Below, piece by piece: positions 26,119 to 36,950 of a stretch of DNA of 64,000 nt. The stretch lies in NCBI RefSeq assembly GCF_003633775.1, contig NZ_RBIN01000004.1:362636-426635 (forward strand), read 5' to 3'. The stretch comes from Kushneria sinocarnis. GTDB taxonomy: Bacteria; Pseudomonadota; Gammaproteobacteria; Pseudomonadales; Halomonadaceae. A program made the position numbers and the translations under genes. Numbering within the stretch: the first letter of the stretch is position 1; each line of letters starts with the position of its first letter. The notes below the pieces were generated by a model, which saw nothing but the letters and a program-made list of their open reading frames with translations, searched no databases and had not been told where the DNA came from.

Positions 26119-27507
26119 TCAGTGGCGGTGCTCGGCCACGAAGCGCTGAACCGCCGCCAGCTCGGCCGGCAGCACGTCATAGCGCTCCTCGCGCGCCATC
26201 AGATCCTGCATCGCCTCGGGCAGCGGCGCGCCCTCGAAGCCGGCACGCACCACCGCCTCCTCGAACTTGGCCGGATGAGCGGTGGCCAGCGTGATCATCG
26301 GCGTGGTGTCGTCCGAGCGAGCACGCTGTGCTGCGCGGTAACCGATCGCGGTATGCGGGTCGAGCAGCTCGCCGGTGGCGCCAAAGGCCTCGCGGATCAC
26401 CTCGAGAATGGTGTCATCATCAACCCGATGGCTGGCAAACAGCCGGCGCAGCTCGGCCAGCGGCGCATCGGCCAGCGCGGCGGGTTCGCGCTGGAAGCGC
26501 TCGAGCACCTCGCGGACCGCGGTACTGTTGCGGCCATAGGCCTCGAACAGCAGTCGCTCGAAGTTCGACGACACCACGATGTCCATCGACGGTGCCAGCG
26601 TCGCCTGCAGCTCGCGTTTCGAGAAGTCATTCTCGGTCAGGGTGCGGTGCAGGATGTCGTTGGCGTTGGTGGCAATCACGAACTGCTTCACCGGCAGCCC
26701 CATCCGGCGCGCCATGTAGCCGGCAAAGAGGTTGCCGAAGTTGGCCGAAGGCACGGTAAAGCTGACCTCGCGATGGGGCGCACCCAGCGCCACCCCGGCG
26801 GCCACGTAGTAGACGATCTGGGCCATGATGCGCGCCCAGTTGATCGAGTTGACCGCGATCAGCCGAGTGCCGCGCAGGAAGGCCTGATCGGCGAAGCTGC
26901 CCTTGACGATCGCCTGGGCGTCGTCGAAGTTGCCCTCGATGGCGATGTTGTGCACGTTCTCCGCCAGCACCGTCGTCATCTGCCGGCGCTGCACCGGCGA
27001 TACCCGGTTGTGCGGATGGAGGATGAAGATGTCGAGATTGTCGCAGTGCCGGCAGCCCTCGATCGCGGCGGAGCCGGTATCGCCCGAGGTCGCGCCCATG
27101 ATCACGCCCTTCTCGCCGCGACGGGCGAGAAAGTGATCGAGCAGGCGGCCGAGCAGCTGCAGCGCCACGTCCTTGAACGCCAGCGTCGGGCCGTGAAACA
27201 GCTCGAGCAGCCAGTGGTTGTGATCGAGCTGATTGAGCGGCGTGACGGCCGCATGCTTGAAGGTGCCGTAGGTCTCCTCGATCAGCCGACGGAAGGTGGC
27301 ATCATCGATCTCGTCGCCGACGAACGGCTTCATCACGCGAAAGGCCACCTCGGTATAGGGCAGCCCCGCCATGGCCTCGAGTTCATCGTGCGAGAACTGC
27401 GGCAGCTCCTCGGGCACGTAGAGACCGCCGTCCTCGGCCAGGCCGGTCAGCACCACTTCCTCGAAGTTCAGTGCCGGCGCCTGACCACGGGTACTGATAT
27501 AGCGCAT
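26119..27507 (-). CDS. thrC: Threonine synthase
   Basis: A 462-residue PLP enzyme that converts O-phosphohomoserine to threonine, the last step of the threonine pathway. It starts MRYISTRGQAPALNFEEVVL, the standard beginning. The PLP lysine lies in HGPTLAFKDVALQLL, and MGATSGDTGSAAIEG and VNSINWARIMAQ are typical motifs. The length matches the proteobacterial long form. It is downstream of hom in the same direction, separated by 85 bases that contain a strong hairpin. Confidence 0.96.
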   Translation of the reverse strand: MRYISTRGQAPALNFEEVVLTGLAEDGGLYVPEELPQFSHDELEAMAGLPYTEVAFRVMKPFVGDEIDDATFRRLIEETYGTFKHAAVTPLNQLDHNHWLLELFHGPTLAFKDVALQLLGRLLDHFLARRGEKGVIMGATSGDTGSAAIEGCRHCDNLDIFILHPHNRVSPVQRRQMTTVLAENVHNIAIEGNFDDAQAIVKGSFADQAFLRGTRLIAVNSINWARIMAQIVYYVAAGVALGAPHREVSFTVPSANFGNLFAGYMARRMGLPVKQFVIATNANDILHRTLTENDFSKRELQATLAPSMDIVVSSNFERLLFEAYGRNSTAVREVLERFQREPAALADAPLAELRRLFASHRVDDDTILEVIREAFGATGELLDPHTAIGYRAAQRARSDDTTPMITLATAHPAKFEEAVVRAGFEGAPLPEAMQDLMAREERYDVLPAELAAVQRFVAEHRH

Positions 27508-27536
27508 CTTTCACTCCATGAGTGACGAGCGGCGAA

Positions 27537-27571
27537 CCCCGGGCGGCGAGCCGGTTGTACTCGCCCCCGGG
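27537..27571. other. Strong hairpin between hom and thrC
   Basis: CCCGGGCGGCGAG (27538-27550) pairs with CTCGCCCCCGGG (27560-27571) with a single bulged base and a 9-base loop. It sits in the 85-base gap of the hom-thrC transcript, about 30 bases before the thrC start, without a U-run. Confidence 0.6.
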
Positions 27572-27592
27572 CCAGGCCGCCCGAAGCGGGAA

Positions 27593-28909
27593 TCATGCCT
27601 GCTCGTCGAGATTCTCGACCCGGATGCGGGTCACCGCACCGGCAATGTCGGCCAGCGACTCGAGCTGACGAATCGCCTCGTTCATGTTGGCCTCACGGGT
27701 ACGGTGCGTGAGGATGATGATCGGCACCAGCTCACCCTCGGTCGCCTCCTTCTGGGTCAGCGCCTCGATGCTCACGCCCTGCTCGGCAAGAATGGTCGCC
27801 ACCCGGGCCAGCACGCCGGGGCGGTCCACCGCCAGCAGCCGCAGATAGTAGGCGGTAACGATGCTGTCCATCGGCAGGATCGGCGGATGCTGACTGTCAC
27901 GGTCGATCCCGCTGAAGGCCAGGTAGGGAGTGCGGTAGTCGTGATGGGTGGCGATGTCGCGTGCCACGTCGAGCAGGTCGGCGACCACCGCCGAAGCGGT
28001 CGGCTCGGCGCCGGCGCCGGCGCCATAGTAGAGGGTCGGGCCGACCGCATCGCCCATCACCTCGATGGCATTCTTGACGCCGTGCACATTGGCCAGCATC
28101 CGCTCCTTCGGAATCAGGGTGGGATGCACGCGCAGCTCCACCCCTTCATCGGTACGCCGGGAGATCCCCAGATGCTTGATGATGTAGCCGAGCTGATCGG
28201 CCTGCTCGACGTCCTCGGCGGTGATCCGCGAGATGCCCTCGGTATAGGCGCGCTCGAACTGCAGCGGCACCCCGAAGGCGATCGAGGCCAGGATGGTCAG
28301 CTTGTGGGCGGCATCAATGCCTTCGACATCGAAGGTCGGATCGGACTCGGCATAGCCCAGCCCCTGGGCTTCGGCGAGCACATCGTCAAAGGTGCGCCCC
28401 TCGTCACGCATGTGCGTGAGGATGTAGTTGCCGGTGCCGTTGATGATGCCGGCCAGCCACTGGATGCGGTTGGCGCCGAGCCCCTCGCGCAGCGACTTGA
28501 TCACCGGGATGCCGCCGGCCACGGCCGCTTCGAAGGCAACGATCACCCCCTGCTCGGCCGCGGCGCGAAAGAGCTCGTTGCCGTGCACCGCGATCAGCGC
28601 CTTGTTGGCGGTCACCACATGCTTGCCGTGGCGGATCGCCTCCAGCACCAGCTCGCGGGCCACGTCATACCCGCCGATCAGCTCGACCACGACGTCGATG
28701 TCGGGGTTGCGCGCCACCTCGAAGACATCATGGGTCATGCGAATACCGGTGAGGTCGCATTCCGGGTTGTCGCGACGGGCACCCACCTGCTCGATCACGA
28801 TCGGCCGACCGGCACGGCGTGCAATTTCATCGGCATTGCGCGTCAGCACATTGAAGGTGCCGCTGCCTACCGTACCCAGTCCACAGATGCCTACTCTCAC
28901 CGGTTCCAC
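27593..28909 (-). CDS. hom: Homoserine dehydrogenase
   Basis: A 438-residue NAD(P)-dependent enzyme that reduces aspartate semialdehyde to homoserine. The start is GTG with AGGGGA upstream and gives MEPVRVGICGLGTVGSGTFN, the nucleotide-binding motif GxGxxG. The catalytic domain has AAVAGGIPVIKSLREGL and GIINGTGNYILTHM. A C-terminal ACT domain (AVDRPGVLARVATILAEQGV, about residues 350-430) should allow threonine feedback inhibition. It lies between dsbC and thrC, as in Pseudomonas. Confidence 0.96.
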   Translation of the reverse strand: MEPVRVGICGLGTVGSGTFNVLTRNADEIARRAGRPIVIEQVGARRDNPECDLTGIRMTHDVFEVARNPDIDVVVELIGGYDVARELVLEAIRHGKHVVTANKALIAVHGNELFRAAAEQGVIVAFEAAVAGGIPVIKSLREGLGANRIQWLAGIINGTGNYILTHMRDEGRTFDDVLAEAQGLGYAESDPTFDVEGIDAAHKLTILASIAFGVPLQFERAYTEGISRITAEDVEQADQLGYIIKHLGISRRTDEGVELRVHPTLIPKERMLANVHGVKNAIEVMGDAVGPTLYYGAGAGAEPTASAVVADLLDVARDIATHHDYRTPYLAFSGIDRDSQHPPILPMDSIVTAYYLRLLAVDRPGVLARVATILAEQGVSIEALTQKEATEGELVPIIILTHRTREANMNEAIRQLESLADIAGAVTRIRVENLDEQA

Positions 28910-28930
28910 ACTCTATCCCCTGTCGGCTGA

Positions 28931-28955
28931 GGCAGGGGCCGCTTGCGGCCCTGCC
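28931..28955. other. Hairpin in the hom 5' region
   Basis: GGCAGGGGCCGC (28931-28942) pairs with GCGGCCCTGCC (28945-28955) with one bulge and a two-base loop. On the minus strand it lies between the dsbC stop and the hom start, with no U-run. A candidate promoter (TTCATT, 17 bases, TACACT, on the minus strand around 28980-29010) would put it in the hom leader, but that promoter is weak. Confidence 0.5.
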
Positions 28956-29011
28956 GGAAGATTCATCAAGTCGATGTAGTGTAACGTCTCAGGACGCCGC
29001 AATGAACGCCG

Positions 29012-29803
29012 CTAGCCGTTATCGGCGTCTGCTTGCTGCTGCTGATCGATCATGCCGATCAGCCGATCGACGGGCAGGTAGCCGGGCACCATGCGACCGT
29101 CGGGGAAGATGATCGCCGGTGTGCCCTGGATGCCCAGCTGCTGCCCCAGCCGGTACTGCTTCGCGACCGGCGAATCGCAGCTGGCGCTGCCCTGCCCGGT
29201 ATCGCCATCGATCGCTGCGGTAAAGGCCTCGCTGCGGTTGTCGCTGCACCATACCCGGCGCAGTTCGCGCGCCCCCTCGCCCTGCAGGCCGGCCCGCGGG
29301 AAGGCGAGATAGCGCACTTCGATGCCGCGCCGGTTGAGCTCCGGCACTTCATGATGCAGCTTCTGACAGTAGGGGCAGGTGGTATCGGTAAACACCGTGA
29401 GCACCGCCCTGACCTCGCCGGCCGGTCTGAACACCACCGTCTCGCTGTCCGGGATGGCGCTGACGGCCTCGTGGCGCTGCTGGTTCTGTGCCTGCTCGGT
29501 GAGATTGACCAGCCGCTTGCCGTTGTTGTGATAAAGGCTGCCGACCAGCAGATACTCGCCGCTGCGATCGGTGTAGAAGGTCTCGCCGCTGTCCAGCTGC
29601 ACCTCGTAGATGCCCGCCATGGGGGTGCTGCCAACCGACTGCACCGGCATCGGCCGGCCGTCGACGACCAGCTTGTCGGCCAGTGCATCGGGAGACGGGG
29701 CGCCACCGCTGTCAGCGGCGGCCAGCGCAGGCGTCAGACTGCAGGCACCGAGCGCCAGGGCGGCGGTCAGGCGGCGAACAAGGGCGACAGGCGTCGAACT
29801 CAT
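29012..29803 (-). CDS. dsbC: Thiol:disulfide isomerase DsbC
   Basis: A 263-residue periplasmic protein that corrects wrong disulfide bonds. A signal peptide (LTAALALGACSLTPALA) is followed by the N-terminal dimerisation domain (about 35-95) and a thioredoxin domain with the active site TTCPYC (C143, C146) and the cis-proline motif IQGTPAIIFPDG. Two more cysteines (VWC, ASC) match the structural pair. The active site is CPYC rather than the CGYC of E. coli. It lies 6 bases after xerD. Confidence 0.95.
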   Translation of the reverse strand: MSSTPVALVRRLTAALALGACSLTPALAAADSGGAPSPDALADKLVVDGRPMPVQSVGSTPMAGIYEVQLDSGETFYTDRSGEYLLVGSLYHNNGKRLVNLTEQAQNQQRHEAVSAIPDSETVVFRPAGEVRAVLTVFTDTTCPYCQKLHHEVPELNRRGIEVRYLAFPRAGLQGEGARELRRVWCSDNRSEAFTAAIDGDTGQGSASCDSPVAKQYRLGQQLGIQGTPAIIFPDGRMVPGYLPVDRLIGMIDQQQQADADNG

Positions 29804-29809
29804 GACGAT

Positions 29810-30700
29810 TCAACCTCGTGGATGGTGTTGCGCATGAATGGCTTCCAGCCGGGCCTGGGCGACATGGGTGTAGATCTGGGTGGTGGACAGGTCGCGATGG
29901 CCCAGCAGTTCCTGTACGACACGCAGATGGGCCCCATGATTCAACAGGTGGGTGGCAAAGGCGTGGCGCAGGGTATGGGGTGACAGGGGCGCGGTGATGC
30001 TGGCGCTGATGGCGTGGCGCTTGATGCGATGCCAGAAGGTCTGGCGGGTCATGAAACCGTCGTTGCGCCCGGGGAAGAGCGGCGCCCGGCTGATATCGCT
30101 CATCAGCTCGCTGCGCGCCTGACGCAGATAGCGCTCGAGCCAGTCGAGCGCCTCCTCCCCCATCGGTACCAGACGCTCGGCATCCCCCTTGCCGAGCACC
30201 CGCAGCACCCCCTGACGCTGATTGACGCTGTCGATGCGCAGCGTCACCAGCTCTGAGACCCGCAGCCCGCAGGCATAGAGCACCTCCAGCATGGCGCGGT
30301 CACGCAGGCCCAGTGGGGTGGCAACATCGGGGGCCGCCAGCAGGCGCTCGACCTCGGTTTCATCCAGGGTCGCCGGCAGATCCGGGCGAACCCGGGGCGA
30401 GACGGCCTCGCTGAGCGGATCACGCGCCAGCTGCCCCTCCAGCAGTGCCCAGCGATAGAAGCGGCGCAGGCTCGACGTGAGCCGGGCGTCGGAGCGCGCC
30501 TGGTAACCGGCCGCCTGGCGATCATCCAGAAAGCGCTCGAAGCATTCGGGGCTTGCCGTCAGCAGCGAACGGTCGCGCTCGGCCAGCCAGCGCTGCCAGT
30601 GCGCCAGATCGCGCCGGTAGGCCGCCAGCGTGTTGTCACTGGCGCCACGCTCCAGCCACAGCGCATCCAGGAAGGCATCGCGCAACTCATCGTCGGTCAT
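29810..30700 (-). CDS. xerD: Site-specific tyrosine recombinase XerD
   Basis: A 296-residue recombinase that, with XerC, resolves chromosome dimers at dif during division. The N-terminal SAM-like domain spans about residues 1-100. The catalytic residues are all present: R147 (ACGLRVSELV), K171 (LGKGDAERLVP), H242 and R245 (SPHTLRHAFATHL), H268 (ELLGHRDLSTTQ) and nucleophile Y277 (IYTHV). Length equals the E. coli protein closely (298). Its position before dsbC is conserved in gammaproteobacteria. Confidence 0.96.
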   Translation of the reverse strand: MTDDELRDAFLDALWLERGASDNTLAAYRRDLAHWQRWLAERDRSLLTASPECFERFLDDRQAAGYQARSDARLTSSLRRFYRWALLEGQLARDPLSEAVSPRVRPDLPATLDETEVERLLAAPDVATPLGLRDRAMLEVLYACGLRVSELVTLRIDSVNQRQGVLRVLGKGDAERLVPMGEEALDWLERYLRQARSELMSDISRAPLFPGRNDGFMTRQTFWHRIKRHAISASITAPLSPHTLRHAFATHLLNHGAHLRVVQELLGHRDLSTTQIYTHVAQARLEAIHAQHHPRG

Positions 30701-30769
30701 GACGCTCCTCGTTCAGCACAATTGCGGTCTGCCTGGGCCGACTGCAGCCATCGACGCCACACGGACATG

Positions 30770-30802
30770 AAAAACCCCGCACCATCGGTGATGATACGGG
30801 GT
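30770..30802 (-). terminator. Rho-independent terminator of the rpsP-rimM-trmD-rplS operon
   Basis: On the minus strand CCCCG (complement of 30797-30801) pairs with CGGGG (complement of 30775-30779), with a further CACC/GGTG stem inside, followed by five T (30770-30774). It lies 31 bases after the rplS stop. Confidence 0.88.
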
Positions 30803-30832
30803 AGCGGACATCGCACACACGGCGTCCGGGGC

Positions 30833-31198
30833 TTACCGCTTGGTGGTAACCCTTTCCTTGATGCGCGCAGCCTTGCCACTGCGCTCGCGCAGATAGTAGA
30901 GCTTGGCCTGGCGCACATCACCGCGCCGCTTGACGTCGATGGACGCGATCAGCGGGCTGTAGGTCTGGAAGGTACGCTCGACTCCCACACCGCTGGACAC
31001 CTTGCGTACGGTAAAGGCGGAGTTCAGCCCCCGGTTGCGCTTGCCGATGACCACGCCTTCGAAGGCCTGCAGGCGCTCGCGATTGCCTTCCACGACCTTG
31101 ACCTGGACGGAAACGGTATCACCGGCACCGAATTCCGGGATTTCGCGATTGACCTGCTCGTCTTCAATCGCCTGGATGATCTTGTTACGACTGCTCAT
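30833..31198 (-). CDS. rplS: 50S ribosomal protein L19
   Basis: A 121-residue protein at the interface of the ribosomal subunits. It starts [15 protein letters not shown] and contains [20 protein letters not shown] and the family signature [20 protein letters not shown], ending in the basic [14 protein letters not shown] tail. AAGGAG precedes the ATG. It is the last gene of the conserved four-gene operon; 93 bases separate it from trmD. Confidence 0.98.
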   Translation of the reverse strand: MSSRNKIIQAIEDEQVNREIPEFGAGDTVSVQVKVVEGNRERLQAFEGVVIGKRNRGLNSAFTVRKVSSGVGVERTFQTYSPLIASIDVKRRGDVRQAKLYYLRERSGKAARIKERVTTKR

Positions 31199-31291
31199 GT
31201 GCTGCTCCTTGTTGCGGCCCGCCGGCGTGAATGACCGGAGCGGACGCTGATCCCGGCGTTAAAACGCGGAACCGATGATGGGTGACGCGGG

Positions 31292-32143
31292 TCATCCGTG
31301 CGGTGGCTCACCGTCACGCTCCCGCACCGCCGGCGAGGATGGCCCGGAGCCGTCATCGCCGTCTTCCGGAGTACCCGGGGAGGACGCCGCCTGTTCGGCG
31401 ATGTACTCCTCGAGCAGCTGGCGCTGTTCTTCGTTCAGCGTTCTGCCGGCCAGCAGCTCCGGTCGTCGTGACCAGGTCCGGCCCAGTGACTGCTTGAGCC
31501 GCCAGCGCCGGATATGGTCGTGATTGCCGCCGAGCAGTACCGCCGGCACCTGCCGCCCGTCGATGATCTCGGGACGGGTGTAGTGCGGGCAGTCCAGCAG
31601 CCCGTCGGCAAAGGAGTCGGCATCGGCCGAGCCGCTGTGGCCGAGCACCTCGGGCACCATGCGCGCCACGGCGTCACAGACCACCATGGCCGGCAGCTCG
31701 CCGCCGCTGAGCACGTAGTCCCCGATCGACCACTCCTCGTCGATATCGGCCTCGACCACGCGCTCATCGATCCCCTCGTAGCGCCCGGCCACCAGAATCA
31801 GCCGACGATGGCCGGCCAGTTCGCGTACCCCGGCCTGATCCAGCACCCGCCCCTGGGGCGAGAGATAGATCACGTGCGTCTGCGAGGTATCGCCGCCATC
31901 GAGCTCGGCGGCGCGACGGCGGGCGGCGTGGATGGCACCACGCAGCGTATCCACCTTCATCAGCATGCCCGGCCCGCCCCCGTAGGGTCGATCGTCAACG
32001 CTGCGATGACGATCGCTGGCGTGGTCGCGGGGATTGAAGAACTCGATGTCCACCAGCCCGCGATCCACCGCCCGTCCGGTCACGCCGTGGCGGGTGATCG
32101 CCTCGAACATGCCGGGAAACAGTGACACGACACCCATCCACAT
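31292..32143 (-). CDS. trmD: tRNA (guanine37-N1)-methyltransferase
   Basis: A 283-residue SPOUT-class enzyme that methylates G37 next to the anticodon using S-adenosylmethionine, preventing frameshifts. It starts [16 protein letters not shown] and has [25 protein letters not shown] and the knot motifs [14 protein letters not shown] and [15 protein letters not shown]. The ATG at 32143 is preferred over a GTG two codons upstream because GGAG is 8 bases before it and it gives the standard MW start. The C-terminus carries an acidic, Pro/Ser-rich tail of about 25 residues beyond the E. coli protein. Confidence 0.96.
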   Translation of the reverse strand: MWMGVVSLFPGMFEAITRHGVTGRAVDRGLVDIEFFNPRDHASDRHRSVDDRPYGGGPGMLMKVDTLRGAIHAARRRAAELDGGDTSQTHVIYLSPQGRVLDQAGVRELAGHRRLILVAGRYEGIDERVVEADIDEEWSIGDYVLSGGELPAMVVCDAVARMVPEVLGHSGSADADSFADGLLDCPHYTRPEIIDGRQVPAVLLGGNHDHIRRWRLKQSLGRTWSRRPELLAGRTLNEEQRQLLEEYIAEQAASSPGTPEDGDDGSGPSSPAVRERDGEPPHG

Positions 32144-32158
32144 GGTCACTGCTCCACC

Positions 32159-32683
32159 TCAGAAATCGGGATCCCAGTCCACCGTCATGGTCCCGGCATC
32201 CAGATCGATCTCCCGGATCACCTCATCGGGCAGAAACGGGATCAGCCGTTCACGGTCGCCCTTCACCACCAGCACATCATTGGCGCCGGTTTCAAACAGC
32301 CAGGCGACCCGGCCCAGCGACACGCCATCGCCCGTTGACACCGCCAGCCCCTCGAGCTGATACCAGTAGTACTCGCCCGGATCGAGGGCCGGCAGGGCAT
32401 CGGTCGGCAGCAGGATGCGCGCGTTGGTCAACTCCTCGGCCGCCGAGCGCGAATCGATGCCCTCGAGACGGGCGATCAGCCCCTTGCCGTGACGCTGCCC
32501 CTCGAGCACATTCAGGGTGCGATACTCGTCGCCCACCTCGACCGACCAGCTCGGATAGTCGAAGATGCCCTCGATGGGCGTGGTCCAGGAGTAGACCCGG
32601 ACCCAGCCGCGCACGCCGTGCGGGCTGTTGAGCTTGCCCAGCAACACGAACTCATCGCTGCCTGCAGCGGCTGCCGTCTGCAT
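32159..32683 (-). CDS. rimM: 16S rRNA processing protein RimM
   Basis: A 174-residue assembly factor for the head of the 30S subunit. The N-terminal RimM domain has VLLGKLNSPHGVRGWVRV, and the C-terminal PRC-barrel domain has YYWYQLEGLAVST and the loop ETGANDVLVVKGDRERLIPF. It is the second gene of the rpsP operon: 38 bases after rpsP and 15 bases before trmD. Length is typical (E. coli 182). Confidence 0.96.
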   Translation of the reverse strand: MQTAAAAGSDEFVLLGKLNSPHGVRGWVRVYSWTTPIEGIFDYPSWSVEVGDEYRTLNVLEGQRHGKGLIARLEGIDSRSAAEELTNARILLPTDALPALDPGEYYWYQLEGLAVSTGDGVSLGRVAWLFETGANDVLVVKGDRERLIPFLPDEVIREIDLDAGTMTVDWDPDF

Positions 32684-32721
32684 CGACCTCTCCGGGCTCG
32701 TGAATCCGTGCGTGGCTGGAC

Positions 32722-32979
32722 TCAGGCCGCGTCCTGATGCTTGCGCGCATAACGCACAAGTTCGGCAACGCGATCGGAGAGCTGCGCACCCTGGCTCTGC
32801 CAGTAGTCGATGCGCTCGAGATCGATGCGCATGCGCTGCTGCTGGCCGCGAGCGACCGGGTTGAAGAAGCCGACCTGCTCGATGAAGCGACCGTCACGCT
32901 TGACGCGCGAATCGGTCACGTGCAGGTGATAGAAGGGACGCTTGCGAGCGCCGCCGCGTGCCAGACGAATGGTTACCAT
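32722..32979 (-). CDS. rpsP: 30S ribosomal protein S16
   Basis: An 85-residue ribosomal protein. It starts [20 protein letters not shown] and continues with [20 protein letters not shown], the family signature. The frame is open for another 17 codons upstream, but ATG 32979 gives the universal MVTIRL start. It is the first gene of the rpsP-rimM-trmD-rplS operon; a candidate promoter is at 33133-33161. Confidence 0.98.
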   Translation of the reverse strand: MVTIRLARGGARKRPFYHLHVTDSRVKRDGRFIEQVGFFNPVARGQQQRMRIDLERIDYWQSQGAQLSDRVAELVRYARKHQDAA

Positions 32980-33132
32980 GGCCTTGACTGTCCTTTGATT
33001 CACGGGTCCTTGCGCCCGGATCGGGATCACAACGGACCGAGGATTCGTATCGAGCGCGCTTGCGTCTCATCGGCGAGACCCGGGCTGCGACCTGTCGATC
33101 GCCGAATAAACGCGCTGCCCGGAAGGAGCGGC

Positions 33133-33161
33133 ATTTTACGTGATAATTGCCGCGTTGGAAA
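33133..33161 (-). promoter_or_regulatory. Candidate sigma70 promoter of the rpsP operon
   Basis: Read on the minus strand: TTTCCA (33161-33156), 17 bases, TAAAAT (33138-33133). The -10 matches the consensus at five of six positions. It lies just after the ffh stop and 154 bases before the rpsP ATG, the expected place for a separate ribosomal-protein promoter. Confidence 0.6.
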
Positions 33162-33191
33162 CCACCGGCGGCGGGAAGCGGCCTGTCCGGC

Positions 33192-34658
<1,467 letters not shown>

Positions 34659-34717
34659 GGGCGTCTCCGACGATAAAGGGTTCGGCGACCGGCACGCGGC
34701 CGGCGCTGATGGCGCCC

Positions 34718-34723
34718 AGTATA
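34718..34723 (-). promoter_or_regulatory. -10-like element before ffh
   Basis: TATACT on the minus strand, 60 bases before the ffh ATG, in the otherwise very GC-rich ffh-lutC gap. No good -35 is seen at 16-18 bases, so the promoter call is tentative. Confidence 0.35.
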
Positions 34724-34783
34724 ACCGGGCTGTCGAGCCGGATGCATCCGCACCGGCGCTGCAATCGCTCTCACGGTTTCCGC

Positions 34784-35476
34784 TCAGCCGCCGAGCAGGA
34801 TCACCTCCAGCCGCCGCGGTCCGTGTACACCTGCCACCCGGCTGAGTTCGATGTCAGCGGTCGCCGAGGGCCCGGTAATGAAGGTGATCGGCGCGCAGGT
34901 ACGCTGCGTCTCCACCAGCTGCGTCATCGCCTCGGGGACCAGCCCGACCACCTGAGCGGCATCGATCACGCAGAGATGGTAATCCGGCATCAGCGTCAAC
35001 AGCCGCCGCCCCTGCGCCGGTCCGGCATCGAGCACGATCGAACCGGTCTCGGCAATCGCCAGCCGGCAGCCGGTGATCACCCCGTCGATGTCATTGATCG
35101 CCGCCGCCGGGTGCCCGTCATCCGTGATCAGCGAGACCCCCTCGTCACCGGGACACCATGCCCCGGGCAGATCCGGCGGCACGATCACCGAACCGATCGC
35201 ACTCGCCTTCAGCCGCTGGTCAATGATGCCCCGCACCTCGGCCTCCCCGGCGGCCTCCAGCACCCGGACCCCGAGCCCTTCGAGCCGCTGTCGGAAGCGA
35301 TCCGTGATTGCCTCGCGCGTGGCATCATCCTGCCGGCGATAGCGGCGTTCGATGGCGTCATGATCGGCCTGCCGCGGACGCCTGCCGGCGTCGACCGTGT
35401 GCGCCGACGCCTCCCGACCCAGCGCCCGGCGGATATCGCCGAGCATGGCATCACGTCCATCAGCCGGTTGAGTCAT
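34784..35476 (-). CDS. lutC: Lactate utilization protein LutC
   Basis: A 230-residue LUD-domain (LutC/YkgG) protein, the third subunit of the LutABC system that oxidises L-lactate to pyruvate. Visible motifs are GVSLITDDGHPAAAINDIDG, AIAETGSIVLDAGPAQGRRL and TFITGPSATADIELSRVAGV followed by HGPRRLEVILLG, the conserved C-terminus. ATG 35476 has GGAGG five bases upstream and overlaps the lutB end by 17 bases. Confidence 0.9.
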   Translation of the reverse strand: MTQPADGRDAMLGDIRRALGREASAHTVDAGRRPRQADHDAIERRYRRQDDATREAITDRFRQRLEGLGVRVLEAAGEAEVRGIIDQRLKASAIGSVIVPPDLPGAWCPGDEGVSLITDDGHPAAAINDIDGVITGCRLAIAETGSIVLDAGPAQGRRLLTLMPDYHLCVIDAAQVVGLVPEAMTQLVETQRTCAPITFITGPSATADIELSRVAGVHGPRRLEVILLGG

Positions 35477-36950
35477 CACTGCCTCCATGATTGCCGCGGC
35501 CACGCTGCGCTCCGGCCTGCCCCGGCTGCTGGCGCGCGGCCCACCATTCGCGAAAGGACTGCTCCGGCAGCGCCGGCATGTCGCGGGTACGGGTCCAGCC
35601 GCCGAGCGCCCCCGGCAGGCGATCGATCCGGCCCTCCCGGGCGATCAGCTTCTGCCCCTGCCGGGCCAGACGCTGCAGACCATGCAGCCGTTCACTGCGC
35701 TCGAACATCCAGCGCGCGGTCTGCATCGCCAGCGACTCCGGGGCCAGCCGGCCGGCGGGACGGCGACGCTGCTGCGCCACCTTCTCGCCACGCAACTGCA
35801 CCAGAATCGAGGGAATGTCGATCTTCACCGGACACGCCTCCTGACAGGCACCACACAAGGTGGAGGCCTCGGCCAGCGTGCCGGCCTGCTCCACGCCGCG
35901 CAGCTGCGGGGTGAGAATGGCGCCGATCGGCCCCTGGTACATCGAGTCATAGGCATGACCGCCGGTGCGCTCGTAGACCGGGCAGACATTGAGACAGCGC
36001 GAGCAGCGGATGCAGTGCAGCGTCTGGCGCTTCTGCTCGTCGGCGAGAATCCGGCTGCGACCGTTGTCGAGCAGCACCAGATGAAAGGTCTGCGGCCCGT
36101 CCCCCTCGTGCACCCCGGTCCACAGCGAGGTATAGGGATTCATCCGTTCGCCGGTCGAGGCTCGCGGCAGCAGCTGCAGGAAGACTTCCAGATCCTGCCA
36201 GCGGGGGATCAGCTTCTCGATCCCCATCAGCGAGATCATCACATCCGGCACCGTCAGGCACATGCGCCCATTGCCCTCGGACTCCACCACACTCACCGAG
36301 CCGGTTTCGGCGACGGCGAAGTTGGCGCCCGAGATCGCCACCCGGGTATCGAGGAACCGGCTGCGCAGGTAGCGACGCGCAGTCGCCGTCAGCTCGGGGG
36401 GATCATCGGAGAGGGTCTCGAAGCTCAGGTCCTTCATGTCGCGCATCTCGCGCACGAACAGCTCGCGGATCTCGGCACGATTGCGGTGGATGGCGGGCAC
36501 CAGGATGTGCGAGGGCCGATCACCGCCGAGCTGGACGATCATGTCGGCCAGGTCGGTTTCGACCGGCTCGATGCCGGCTTCCGAGAGCGCCGGATTGAGC
36601 TCGACCTCATCGGTGGTCATGGACTTGATCTTGATCGCCCGATCGGTCTCGTGCTCGCGGGTCAGCCCGACCACGATGCGTCGCGCCTCCTCGGCATCCC
36701 GCGCCCAGTGCACCTGACCGCCGGCCGCCTGCACCCGCTCCTCGAGCTCGAGCAGATACTCGTCGAGATACGCCATGGTGTGGGCCTTGAGCGCACTGCC
36801 GGCGTCACGCAGCGCCTCCCAGTCGGGCAGCTCGCCGGCCATCCGGGCCGTCCGCTCGCGAATGGTGGTGGTCGCCTTTTTCACGTTGCGGCGCATCTGG
36901 GTATCGTGCAGCGCCTGATGGGCCCGTTCGGGAAAGGTGGTCTCGCTCAT
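35460..36950 (-). CDS. lutB: Iron-sulfur lactate utilization protein LutB
   Basis: A 496-residue LUD-domain protein with two 4Fe-4S clusters: CIRCSRCLNVCPVYERTGGH and CGACQEACPVKIDIPSILV (about residues 305-390). The N-terminal LUD domain has TIRERTARMAGELPDWEALR and VAISGANFAVAETGSVSVVE. It carries electrons in the LutABC lactate dehydrogenase complex. Its ATG overlaps the lutA stop by four bases, showing coupling. The Arg-rich C-terminal end of about 90 residues is typical of proteobacterial LutB. Confidence 0.93.
   Translation of the reverse strand: MSETTFPERAHQALHDTQMRRNVKKATTTIRERTARMAGELPDWEALRDAGSALKAHTMAYLDEYLLELEERVQAAGGQVHWARDAEEARRIVVGLTREHETDRAIKIKSMTTDEVELNPALSEAGIEPVETDLADMIVQLGGDRPSHILVPAIHRNRAEIRELFVREMRDMKDLSFETLSDDPPELTATARRYLRSRFLDTRVAISGANFAVAETGSVSVVESEGNGRMCLTVPDVMISLMGIEKLIPRWQDLEVFLQLLPRASTGERMNPYTSLWTGVHEGDGPQTFHLVLLDNGRSRILADEQKRQTLHCIRCSRCLNVCPVYERTGGHAYDSMYQGPIGAILTPQLRGVEQAGTLAEASTLCGACQEACPVKIDIPSILVQLRGEKVAQQRRRPAGRLAPESLAMQTARWMFERSERLHGLQRLARQGQKLIAREGRIDRLPGALGGWTRTRDMPALPEQSFREWWAARQQPGQAGAQRGRGNHGGSDDSTG

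Noticed and set aside
24777..27525. Two 505-codon plus-strand frames opposite recJ and thrC
   Set aside because: Both are shadows of conserved enzymes, with Arg/His/Gln-rich composition and no ribosome site.
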